18,565 bases of DNA from an uncultured Christensenella sp. GTDB taxonomy: Bacteria; Bacillota; Clostridia; Christensenellales; Borkfalkiaceae. Under the pieces are notes generated by a model, which saw only the letters and a program-made list of their open reading frames with translations, was not told the origin of the DNA and did no database searches. The DNA lies in NCBI GenBank assembly GCA_910578565.1, contig CAJTQF010000015.1:1-18565 (forward strand), in the 5' to 3' direction. This document shows, piece after piece, positions 13,419-18,565 of the stretch (position 1 is its first letter; every line of letters begins with the position of its first letter). The translations under genes were made by a program, and so were the position numbers.

Positions 13419-13447
13419 GCCCGCGCGTTTGCGCGGGCAGATTTTTT
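13419..13447. terminator. Terminator between zinc-ribbon gene 5 and nth
   Basis: An 8-bp GC-rich stem GCCCGCGC/GCGCGGGC (13419-13426, 13431-13438), GTTT loop, then AGATTTTTT. It overlaps the last bases of the convergent nth gene. The T run serves the plus strand; the minus-strand side is weaker. Confidence 0.88.
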
Positions 13448-14069
13448 ATTTGGTATTGTATTTTTCGCAAAGGTTGTTCAAAGCGCAGTTTTCGCAGTCG
13501 GGGCGTTGCGAATGGCACACCCGCCGTCCGTGATAGATGAGATAGTGGTGCGCTTTTGACCATTCGCTTTTTGGAATTGCCTGCATAAGCCCCTGTTCAA
13601 CTTTTTCGGGCGTGTTGCCCTTTGAAAGCCCCAGCCTGTTCGAAACCCTGAACACGTGCGTGTCCACCGCAATGGCGTCGCCGCCGAACGCAACCGAATA
13701 AACCACGTTCGCCGTCTTGCGTCCGACTCCCGCAAGCGTTTGCAGCTCTTCAAGAGTCGAGGGTACCTGTCCCTGATATTTTTCTACTATGTCGCGCGAC
13801 GCGGAGAGTATGTGCGCCGCCTTGTTTCTGTAAAAACCGCAGGCAAAAATGTACTTTTCCAATTCGGCTTGCGAAAGGCTAAGCATTTTTACGGGCGTGT
13901 TATAGCCGCGGAAAAGTACTTCTGTAACTTTATTTACCCGCGCGTCGGTGCATTGGGCGGAAAGTATGACCGCTACCAGAAGCTCGTAGGGCGAACGGTA
14001 TTTAAGTTCGGGCTTGGCGTCTGGATAAAGGGCGGCAAGTCCCTGCAAAATTTGCGTATTTTTGTCCAT
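13446..14069 (-). CDS. nth: Endonuclease III (DNA glycosylase/AP lyase)
   Basis: A 207-aa base-excision-repair enzyme that removes oxidised pyrimidines and nicks abasic sites. The helix-hairpin-helix LQTLAGVGRKTANVV carries the catalytic lysine (Lys118), and VDTHVFRVSNRLGL carries the catalytic aspartate (Asp136). The C-terminal iron-sulfur motif is complete: Cys185-x6-Cys192-x2-Cys195-x5-Cys201. The length matches E. coli Nth (211). The ATG at 14069 is used; a TTG two codons earlier is not needed. No ribosome binding site is visible, and a -10-like TAAAAT ends 6 nt before the ATG, suggesting a leaderless message. The gene follows the DUF3343 gene by 32 nt on the same strand, so cotranscription is also possible. 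Confidence 0.97.
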   Translation of the reverse strand: MDKNTQILQGLAALYPDAKPELKYRSPYELLVAVILSAQCTDARVNKVTEVLFRGYNTPVKMLSLSQAELEKYIFACGFYRNKAAHILSASRDIVEKYQGQVPSTLEELQTLAGVGRKTANVVYSVAFGGDAIAVDTHVFRVSNRLGLSKGNTPEKVEQGLMQAIPKSEWSKAHHYLIYHGRRVCHSQRPDCENCALNNLCEKYNTK

Positions 14070-14075
14070 ATGCAA

Positions 14076-14105
14076 ATTTTATCATAATTGCGCGGACTAA
14101 ATCAA
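14076..14105 (-). promoter_or_regulatory. Candidate promoter of a leaderless nth transcript
   Basis: On the minus strand TTGATT (14100-14105) and TAAAAT (14076-14081) have an 18-bp spacer, and the -10 ends 6 nt before the ATG at 14069, so transcription would start at or next to the start codon. The sequence overlaps the end of the DUF3343 gene. Confidence 0.4.
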
Positions 14106-14362
14106 CCTATTTTGCCGATAATCGTTTTGCCGTAAGTGGAATAAATTTTAAAAAAGCCGTAAAACGCCGAGTATCCGCCCGAGCGAACCGCAACTTTTAC
14201 TCTGTCAAAAGCATTTTGCGGAAACTTAATAGAAAGTCCGCAGCCCACGTTCGCTTCTTTGGGGGTGTTTATAAGTCCTGCGGGAATGCCTGCCGCCCTT
14301 AATCTTGCGTTGCAGTCAATTGCCTGCGAACGGGAGCGGAAAACCGCAAGTATCTCTGTCAT
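14102..14362 (-). CDS. DUF3343 protein, putative Se/S carrier-like
   Basis: An 86-aa protein matching the DUF3343 (putative selenium/sulfur carrier-like) pattern: an N-terminal strand-helix (ILAVFRSRSQAIDCNARLRAAGIPAGLINTP) followed by the conserved Cys-Gly (Cys41 in NVGCGLSIKF) and a second strand-helix unit ending near residue 65, then a short tail. The ATG at 14362 is chosen because GAGGG lies 8 nt upstream; the frame is open further but crosses the neighbouring gene. Family members usually sit by cysteine desulfurase-like or selenium-metabolism genes, and here it is divergent from one with only 57 bp between, supporting a role in handling sulfur or selenium bound to Cys41 (inference). No selD or selenoprotein gene is seen in the window. 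Confidence 0.85.
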   Translation of the reverse strand: MTEILAVFRSRSQAIDCNARLRAAGIPAGLINTPKEANVGCGLSIKFPQNAFDRVKVAVRSGGYSAFYGFFKIYSTYGKTIIGKIG

Positions 14363-14366
14363 AAAT

Positions 14367-14395
14367 TTGTCCCTCGTATAAATAGAATATATTAT
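14367..14395 (+). promoter_or_regulatory. Promoter of the desulfurase-cysK operon
   Basis: TTGTCC (14367-14372), 17-bp spacer, TATTAT (14390-14395), giving an ~18-nt leader before the ATG at 14420. The -35 overlaps the ribosome binding site region of the divergent DUF3343 gene. No T-box or other cysteine-responsive leader fits in this space. Confidence 0.55.
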
Positions 14396-14419
14396 CATCT
14401 TATGTAACCGAGGTAAATT

Positions 14420-15538
14420 ATGATATATTTTGACAACGCCGCCACGGGCGGATTCAAACCCGACAGCGTTATATGCGCGGCGGCTTCGGCAATGAAGTTC
14501 GGCGCAAATCCCGGACGCAGCGGACACAAACTTTCGCTCGCCTGTCTTGAACGGGTTTACTCGTGCAGAAAGCTGCTATGTTCCTTTTTGGGCGGGTACG
14601 GATACGACAGGGTCGTATTCACGAAAAACTGTACCGAAGCGCTGAATACAGCCCTTTGCGGCGTATTGAAAAGCGGCGACAAAGTGGTGACGACCGTTGC
14701 GGAACACAACTCGGTTTTACGTCCTTTGGAATTTCTGAAAAGCCGCGGCGTCAACGTGGAATACGCGCCCCTTACCGAAGAAGGCGAAATCGATCTTGAA
14801 GTGCTTTCCCGTCTGGTTGATAAGGATACGCGCGCGGTGGTTATTACTCTTGCTTCCAACGTGACGGGCGCGTCCCCCGACATTTCCGCACTGCGTAAAA
14901 AAATCCCCGCCAAAACGTTGCTGATATGCGACGGCGCTCAGGCTTGCGGTCACGTAGCTATAGATATGAAGAGCAGCGGTATAGACGCGCTTGCGGTTGC
15001 GGGGCACAAGGGAATGTGCGGCATTCAGGGCAGCGGCGCGCTTCTTTTTTCGGACAGGGTTGATCCGTCGCCCGTGCTCTACGGCGGAACGGGCAGCGAA
15101 TCGTTCAATCTGAATATGCCCGATTTCTATCCGGACAGGTTGGAAAGCGGAACGCTTTCGTATCCCGCAATCGTTTCTCTGGGCGAAGGCGTAATTTATT
15201 TACAGCAGAATATGAAAGCCGCGTCGCAAAAAGTTTTATCTATGACCGAATATTTAATCGACGGGCTTGAAAAAATAAAGGGAGTCAAAGTATTTTCGCA
15301 ACCCAATCCCTACGGAATCGTCGCGCTGTCCCTGTCCGGAATGCAATCGGAAACAGCCGCGTACAGACTTTCGGAAGAGTTCGCAATCTGCGTCCGCGGC
15401 GGTCTGCACTGCGCCCCGCTTATGCACGCCGCGTTAAATTCGGACGGGCTTGTCCGCGCTTCGCTGAGCGGTTTTAACAGTATGAACGAATGCTCGCAGT
15501 TTTTGCAGGCGATAAAAAAACTTGCCGCGGAGAGTTGA
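14420..15538 (+). CDS. Cysteine desulfurase-like class V aminotransferase
   Basis: A 372-aa PLP enzyme of the NifS/Csd fold. Visible sites: FDNAATG near the N terminus, AEHNSVLRPL with His96 (stacks on PLP), DGAQACGH with Asp171 and Gln174, AGHKGMCGIQGSG with the PLP lysine Lys197, and RGGLHCAPLMH with the catalytic cysteine Cys331. The wording AEHNSVLRPL and RGGLHCAPL fits the 'cysteine desulfurase family protein' group often found next to DUF3343, rather than housekeeping IscS. It should remove sulfur (or selenium) from cysteine (or selenocysteine) and pass it to an acceptor; the DUF3343 protein is a candidate partner (inference). GAGGT lies 5 nt before the ATG. It ends TGA directly abutting the cysK ATG, so the two are translationally coupled. 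Confidence 0.92.
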   Translation: MIYFDNAATGGFKPDSVICAAASAMKFGANPGRSGHKLSLACLERVYSCRKLLCSFLGGYGYDRVVFTKNCTEALNTALCGVLKSGDKVVTTVAEHNSVLRPLEFLKSRGVNVEYAPLTEEGEIDLEVLSRLVDKDTRAVVITLASNVTGASPDISALRKKIPAKTLLICDGAQACGHVAIDMKSSGIDALAVAGHKGMCGIQGSGALLFSDRVDPSPVLYGGTGSESFNLNMPDFYPDRLESGTLSYPAIVSLGEGVIYLQQNMKAASQKVLSMTEYLIDGLEKIKGVKVFSQPNPYGIVALSLSGMQSETAAYRLSEEFAICVRGGLHCAPLMHAALNSDGLVRASLSGFNSMNECSQFLQAIKKLAAES

Positions 15539-16459
15539 ATGGTTTTTAATAACGTATCCGAACTCATAGGAAACACCCCGCTTTTAAGACTTTGCGCTTT
15601 CAATAAACTGCACGCGTTCAAAGCCGAGATTTTTGCCAAAGCGGAGTTTTTAAACCCTGCCGGGTCGGTAAAGGACAGGGCGGTAAAGCATATGATAGAA
15701 AGCGCCGAAAACAGCGGACTGCTTAAACAAGGCGCAACCGTTATAGAAGCGACTTCCGGCAATACCGGTATCGCGCTTGCGGCTTACGGCGCGGCAAAAG
15801 GGTATAGGGTTATTCTGACTATGCCCGAAAATATGAGCGCGGAACGCCGCGCTTTGTTAAAGGCTTACGGCGCGGAAGTGGTTCTGACGGAAGCCGCTAA
15901 AGGTATGGCGGGCGCGGTGCGGAGAGCGGAAGAACTTGCCACAGAGATGGGCGGAATTGTTTTGGGGCAGTTTGAAAACGAAGCAAATTCTGCCGCGCAC
16001 TTCAATACCACAGGTCCCGAAATTTGGGAAGATACAGGCGGCAAGGTAGATATTTTTGTTGCGGGTGTGGGGACGGGCGGCACGCTTACGGGCGCGGGCG
16101 CGTATTTAAAGAGTAAAAATCCCGATATTAAGATAATAGCCGTCGAACCCGCCGACTCGCCCGTGCTTTCAAAGGGTGTGGGCGGAACGCATAAAATTCA
16201 GGGAATAGGCGCGGGCTTCGTGCCGCAAATTCTGGACAGGCAGATTATGGACGGCGTGATAGCCGTTGAAAGCGCGGACGCGGTTGCCACGGCAAAGGAA
16301 CTGGTTAAAACGGAAGGGCTGCTTGTCGGTATTTCTTCGGGGGCGGCGTTGTGGGCGGCAACCCGACTTGCCGCGCTCGGACAGAACGAAGGCAAAAACA
16401 TAGCGGTGATTTTTCCCGACGGTGGAGAAAGGTATCTTTCGACAAAACTGTTTTCATAA
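15539..16459 (+). CDS. cysK: Cysteine synthase (O-acetylserine sulfhydrylase)
   Basis: A 306-aa fold-type II PLP enzyme that makes cysteine from O-acetylserine and sulfide. The PLP lysine is Lys45 in NPAGSVKDRAVKHM. The substrate loop is TSGNTGIALA (72-81), the phosphate-binding loop is GVGTGGT (176-182), and SSGAA (266-270) and PDGGERYLST (293-302) are also present. All catalytic motifs are intact and the length is typical of CysK. The ATG starts immediately after the TGA of the desulfurase, and its GGAGAG lies within that gene, so translation is coupled. Pairing a cysteine-breaking enzyme with a cysteine-making enzyme suggests a sulfur-exchange unit instead of simple biosynthesis. No cysE is seen. 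A strong terminator follows. Confidence 0.95.
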   Translation: MVFNNVSELIGNTPLLRLCAFNKLHAFKAEIFAKAEFLNPAGSVKDRAVKHMIESAENSGLLKQGATVIEATSGNTGIALAAYGAAKGYRVILTMPENMSAERRALLKAYGAEVVLTEAAKGMAGAVRRAEELATEMGGIVLGQFENEANSAAHFNTTGPEIWEDTGGKVDIFVAGVGTGGTLTGAGAYLKSKNPDIKIIAVEPADSPVLSKGVGGTHKIQGIGAGFVPQILDRQIMDGVIAVESADAVATAKELVKTEGLLVGISSGAALWAATRLAALGQNEGKNIAVIFPDGGERYLSTKLFS

Positions 16460-16490
16460 AAAATTCCGCTTGTTTAAAGCGGAATTTTTT
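16459..16490. terminator. Bidirectional terminator after cysK
   Basis: A 13-bp stem AAAAATTCCGCTT/AAGCGGAATTTTT (16459-16471, 16477-16489) with a 5-nt loop, overlapping the cysK stop codon. It also ends the convergent gene at 16493, just 3 nt away. Confidence 0.92.
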
Positions 16491-16492
16491 GT

Positions 16493-16786
16493 TCAGATGT
16501 TTTTAAGCTGAGTTATAACTTCTTTCAGTTTTTTGCGCTTGAACCCGTCCACAAGGGGCGCCAAAGCGTTGTAAAAATTGTCAAGGTCTGCGTTCGTCAG
16601 CGTGCCGTTGCGTTTGCCGCGCTCGGCTTCGGCGATAATCGTACTGAGAAGTTGCCCCTGACTCTTTCCGTTCATTGCCTTCGACACGGCTTTTGCAAGC
16701 TGTACGGTATCGTTCATTTCCTGCGTCTGTGGCGTATCGTTTGTGTTTTTATTTTCTTCTGGGGTATAGCTTTTAAAATCTTTCAT
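16493..16786 (-). CDS. Conserved-looking small hypothetical protein
   Basis: A 97-aa soluble protein, not recognised. Residues 1-25 are polar and Asn/Thr/Glu-rich, probably disordered. The rest is predicted mostly helical: AKAVSKAMNGKSQGQLLSTIIAEAERGKRNGTLTNADLDNFYNALAPLVDGFKRKKLKEVITQLKNI. The basic C terminus (FKRKKLKEV) and the GKRNGTLTNADLDNF turn look conserved. It has no cysteine, signal peptide or membrane segment. GGAG stands 6 nt before the ATG. It is divergent from the gene at 16837, with only 50 bp between them, which suggests linked expression. The codon use resembles the neighbours, and the good ribosome binding site and shared terminator support a real gene. Confidence 0.78.
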   Translation of the reverse strand: MKDFKSYTPEENKNTNDTPQTQEMNDTVQLAKAVSKAMNGKSQGQLLSTIIAEAERGKRNGTLTNADLDNFYNALAPLVDGFKRKKLKEVITQLKNI

Positions 16787-16836
16787 AACAACTCCGCATA
16801 TAATGTTAATAACAATTTATGCAAGGAGTCTGAATT

Positions 16837-17160
16837 ATGCAACTTTTTATAATTCTCGCCCTGCTGCTTTACGGCGGCAAACACAGCGCGCAAAATCTTT
16901 TGCAGGAAGTCCGCCCCATGCTTGAAAGTTTCGGCGGCGAACAGGTCAGGGAAGCGTTGAAAAGCGCGGATGAAATTTCGCAGGTCATTTCCGCGGTTAA
17001 CGCTTTCTCTAACGCAAACGGCTCTTCCGAAGGGCAGCCCGCAAACGATACAGCGGCGCGTTACGCTAACGCAACGGACGGTTTCCCGCTTGCGCCCATA
17101 TCCGAAATTGCCGACAGGGACATTACATATTCCCTTTCGCAGTACATAGCGCAGGCGTAA
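16837..17160 (+). CDS. Small hypothetical protein with an N-terminal hydrophobic anchor
   Basis: A 107-aa protein, not recognised. Residues 1-12 (MQLFIILALLLY) are hydrophobic and could anchor the protein, though the stretch is short for a full span and no signal-peptidase site is obvious. A predicted amphipathic helical part follows (SAQNLLQEVRPMLESFGGEQVREALKSADEISQVISAVNAF), then a low-complexity Asn/Ala/Ser linker and the C-terminal SEIADRDITYSLSQYIAQA. AAGGAG lies 8 nt before the ATG. The divergent neighbour at 16493 is also a small helical protein, so the two may form a functional pair (inference). A TATAAT at 16799-16804 could be its -10, but no convincing -35 is seen. Confidence 0.78.
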   Translation: MQLFIILALLLYGGKHSAQNLLQEVRPMLESFGGEQVREALKSADEISQVISAVNAFSNANGSSEGQPANDTAARYANATDGFPLAPISEIADRDITYSLSQYIAQA

Positions 17161-17178
17161 AAGGTTTAAAAGTTTGTG

Positions 17179-17207
17179 TTGATTTTTGAAACACGGTGTG
17201 GTACAAT
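17179..17207 (+). promoter_or_regulatory. Extended -10 promoter giving a leaderless transcript
   Basis: TTGATT (17179-17184), 17-bp spacer, TACAAT (17202-17207) preceded by TGG (extended -10). The -10 ends 6 nt before the ATG at 17214, so transcription should start at or within a base or two of the start codon. Confidence 0.55.
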
Positions 17208-17213
17208 TCAGAT

Positions 17214-17912
17214 ATGAAAATCGGAATTACCACAAGCAGTTTCACGGGACTTGAAACGGAAACCGCGCTTTCAAAACTCAACGGCGCGGGCGCGCAAGTC
17301 TGCGGCGCCGAACTTAAAACGTTTTACGAGTACCGTCCCGAATTTGCCAAACAATACGCTTCGGCTGCGGACGGGGTTGAAATCAATTCGGTAAGCGTTG
17401 CGTCGCAAAATTTCGAACACCAGCTCTTTGACGAAAGACGCAGGGTGCGCGGCGACGGCTTTTACTGGCTTGACCAGGTTATGCGTTCTGCGCAGCTTTT
17501 CGGCGCAAAATATTACGTGTTCCGCGGCTGTCCGCAAAATTCCGCTTACGACGCCGTTGCGGAACGCCTGCGCGAAATTTCCGGTTTCTGTTCGCGTTAC
17601 GGCGTGACTCTCTGTCTTGAAAACGACCCGCACGGGCTTTGTTGCTGCCCGGGTATTTTCGGTGCGCTCAAACAGCGCTGCCAAAGTATCGCGGCGGTCT
17701 TTAATTACGGTAAGGCAAAAAATTCGTGCTATCCCTATCAGACTTATCTTGTTGAAATGGGAGCTCACCTTGCCGAAGTACGGCTGGATGCGGACGAAAA
17801 CTGCGCCGAAGTTATCGGCAATTTAAAAAAACAGGGTTTTGACGGGGCGGTGCTTCTGGACACCGGTCGCGACCCGGCGCAGGCAATAGGGTATATTAAA
17901 AGTATTATTTAA
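17214..17912 (+). CDS. Xylose isomerase-like TIM-barrel protein with an eroded metal site
   Basis: A 232-aa protein resembling sugar phosphate isomerase/epimerases (AP endonuclease 2-like TIM barrel): MKIGITTSSF start, repeated strand-helix units, and LENDPHG (Glu136) at the position of the first metal ligand. Other expected ligands are missing: where the family usually has Asp and His (D-x-G-H), this protein reads FNYGKA (Asn164, Lys167); the later His-x-x-Asp site reads AEVRLDAD, and the last ligand Glu appears replaced (LLDTGRD). It is also shorter than the usual 270-290 residues. It may be non-catalytic, or use a different mechanism. The ATG at 17214 has no ribosome binding site; a promoter -10 ends 6 nt before it. 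A GTG 18 nt upstream would lie inside that promoter and is rejected. Confidence 0.75.
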   Translation: MKIGITTSSFTGLETETALSKLNGAGAQVCGAELKTFYEYRPEFAKQYASAADGVEINSVSVASQNFEHQLFDERRRVRGDGFYWLDQVMRSAQLFGAKYYVFRGCPQNSAYDAVAERLREISGFCSRYGVTLCLENDPHGLCCCPGIFGALKQRCQSIAAVFNYGKAKNSCYPYQTYLVEMGAHLAEVRLDADENCAEVIGNLKKQGFDGAVLLDTGRDPAQAIGYIKSII

Positions 17913-17918
17913 TTTATT

Positions 17919-17955
17919 AAACCGCGGCAAATTAAAGCCGCCGTTTATTATTTAA
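17919..17955 (+). terminator. Weak terminator after the TIM-barrel gene
   Basis: AAACCGCGGC/GCCGCCGTTT (17919-17928, 17937-17946) can pair over 10 positions with one C-C mismatch, followed by an AT-rich stretch (ATTATTTAAT) rather than a clean T run. Confidence 0.5.
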
Positions 17956-18016
17956 TACGCGTGTAATTTCAAAAACTTTTGCGGCGAAAAAAATTTAAAA
18001 AATTTCAAAAAAATGC

Positions 18017-18045
18017 TTGACATATGTTGTATACTTTGATAATAT
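18017..18045 (+). promoter_or_regulatory. Promoter of the 23S rRNA transcript
   Basis: TTGACA (18017-18022), 17-bp spacer, TAATAT (18040-18045). The predicted start is near 18052, about 300 nt before the mature 23S end. It is the only strong promoter upstream of the rRNA in this window. Confidence 0.75.
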
Positions 18046-18051
18046 AAATAG

Positions 18052-18350
18052 GCTGTCAAATTGACAGCGCGTTTTTCTTTTGAAAAACAAAAGCCGGCTT
18101 TCGCCGGTTAATGAAGCCTGACAACTGCATAGGAAAGAAAGAAGAAAGAGAAAGAAAATAGAGTACAAAAAAGGCAATAAGATTAATATTTAAAAAAGGT
18201 TAATACAAGAATTCCGAGAAAATACAAGGGAAGGCTAAGAAAGAAGTAACTGAAAAGATATTAGTCGAGTTAAGAGTAAATTTTTGTAAGATTAGGATTT
18301 GAAGACAAGAAATGACGTAAAGCGAACTTATGTTATTTTGAGAGAAAAAA
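18052..18350 (+). other. Leader of the 23S rRNA transcript
   Basis: This ~300-nt stretch has no protein gene or tRNA. It opens with three hairpins: GCTGTCAA/TTGACAGC (18052-18059, 18061-18068), GTTTTTC/GAAAAAC (18071-18077, 18082-18088) and AGCCGGC/GCCGGTT (18092-18098, 18103-18109). CCTGACAACTGCATAGG (18117-18133) resembles the TTGAAAACTGAATA-type motif found before 23S in Firmicutes 16S-23S spacers, linked to antitermination. Next comes a purine-rich tract (18131-18163, one pyrimidine). The last ~100 nt probably pair with sequence after the 23S gene for RNase III processing, which cannot be checked here. Confidence 0.55.
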
Positions 18351-18565
18351 GATCAAGCTACAAAGAGCATACGGGGGATGCCTTGGTACATGGCGCCGAA
18401 GAAGGACGTGACAAGCTGCGAAAAGCTGCGGGGAGGAGCAAATATCCTGAGATCCGCAGATATCCGAATGAGGGAACTCAGCACATAGAAATATGTGTTA
18501 TCCATATATGAATAAATAGTATATGGAGGGGAACCCGGGGAACTGAAACATCTTAGTACCCGGAG
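18351..18565 (+). rRNA. 23S ribosomal RNA, 5' part (runs off the window)
   Basis: From 18351 the sequence aligns base for base in length with the first 32 nt of E. coli 23S and continues with the hallmark segments GATGCCTTGG, GAAGGACGTG, CCGAATGAGGGAACTC and GGGGAACTGAAACATCTTAGTACC. The mature 5' end is set by that alignment. Only about 215 nt of roughly 2.9 kb are present. No 16S gene precedes it: the nearest upstream gene encodes a protein and ends at 17912, and a promoter lies between. A short open frame over this region (18299-18511) is not coding. Confidence 0.97.

Noticed and set aside
10884..13447. The repeated zinc-ribbon region as a mobile element or CRISPR-like array.
   Set aside because: There are no transposase, terminal inverted repeats or short regular spacers; the repetition is of whole genes.
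18061..18066. A second TTGACA in the 23S leader as another -35.
   Set aside because: No -10 lies at a suitable distance; it is the right arm of a perfect hairpin.
18299..18511. A 70-aa open frame across the 23S start.
   Set aside because: It overlaps the rRNA, whose identity is clear from several conserved segments.

Overview
The window looks like a chromosomal segment from a low- to mid-GC Clostridia-type member of the Firmicutes (Bacillota). Supporting signs are the gene order rpmB - asp23/yloU - fakA/yloV - recG, which matches Bacillus and Clostridia, strong AGGAGG-type ribosome binding sites, consensus sigma-A promoters, a clostridial-style EF-Tu with a lengthened loop, and a DUF3343 gene beside a cysteine desulfurase. 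No genus can be named from sequence alone. No phage genes, transposases, CRISPR arrays or tRNAs were seen.

Layout. (1) 1-950: a minus-strand lipoprotein gene and rpmB (L28), each with a promoter and terminator. (2) 1137-5424: a plus-strand run of an Asp23/Gls24 protein, the fatty acid kinase FakA, and the RecG helicase. (3) 5425-5970: a decayed gene region with membrane-segment remnants scattered over several frames. (4) 5971-10832: the str operon rpsL-rpsG-fusA-tuf, cut off from rpoBC and rpsJ. It has a consensus promoter, structured leaders, a 287-nt folded rpsL-rpsG spacer, a separate tuf promoter and a terminator. (5) 10884-13447: an array of five genes or relics with an N-terminal CxxC...CxxC zinc ribbon. 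Four of them carry paired hydrophobic segments (DUF4190-like); the four full-length members each have their own near-consensus promoter and hairpin terminator. A small XRE regulator is transcribed divergently inside the array. (6) 13446-16489: nth, then a sulfur-handling group consisting of DUF3343 divergent from a cysteine desulfurase-like gene translationally coupled to cysK. (7) 16493-17912: a divergent pair of unidentified small proteins and a TIM-barrel (sugar-phosphate isomerase-like) protein with an eroded metal site and an apparently leaderless start. (8) 17913-18565: a strong promoter and a ~300-nt leader running straight into the 5' end of a 23S rRNA, with no 16S gene upstream.

The least ordinary parts are the zinc-ribbon/DUF4190 array with its XRE switch, the 23S rRNA gene apparently unlinked from 16S, the long structured rpsL-rpsG spacer, two apparently leaderless genes, and the pseudogene scar between recG and rpsL. 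All calls are from reading the sequence; no database search was run.
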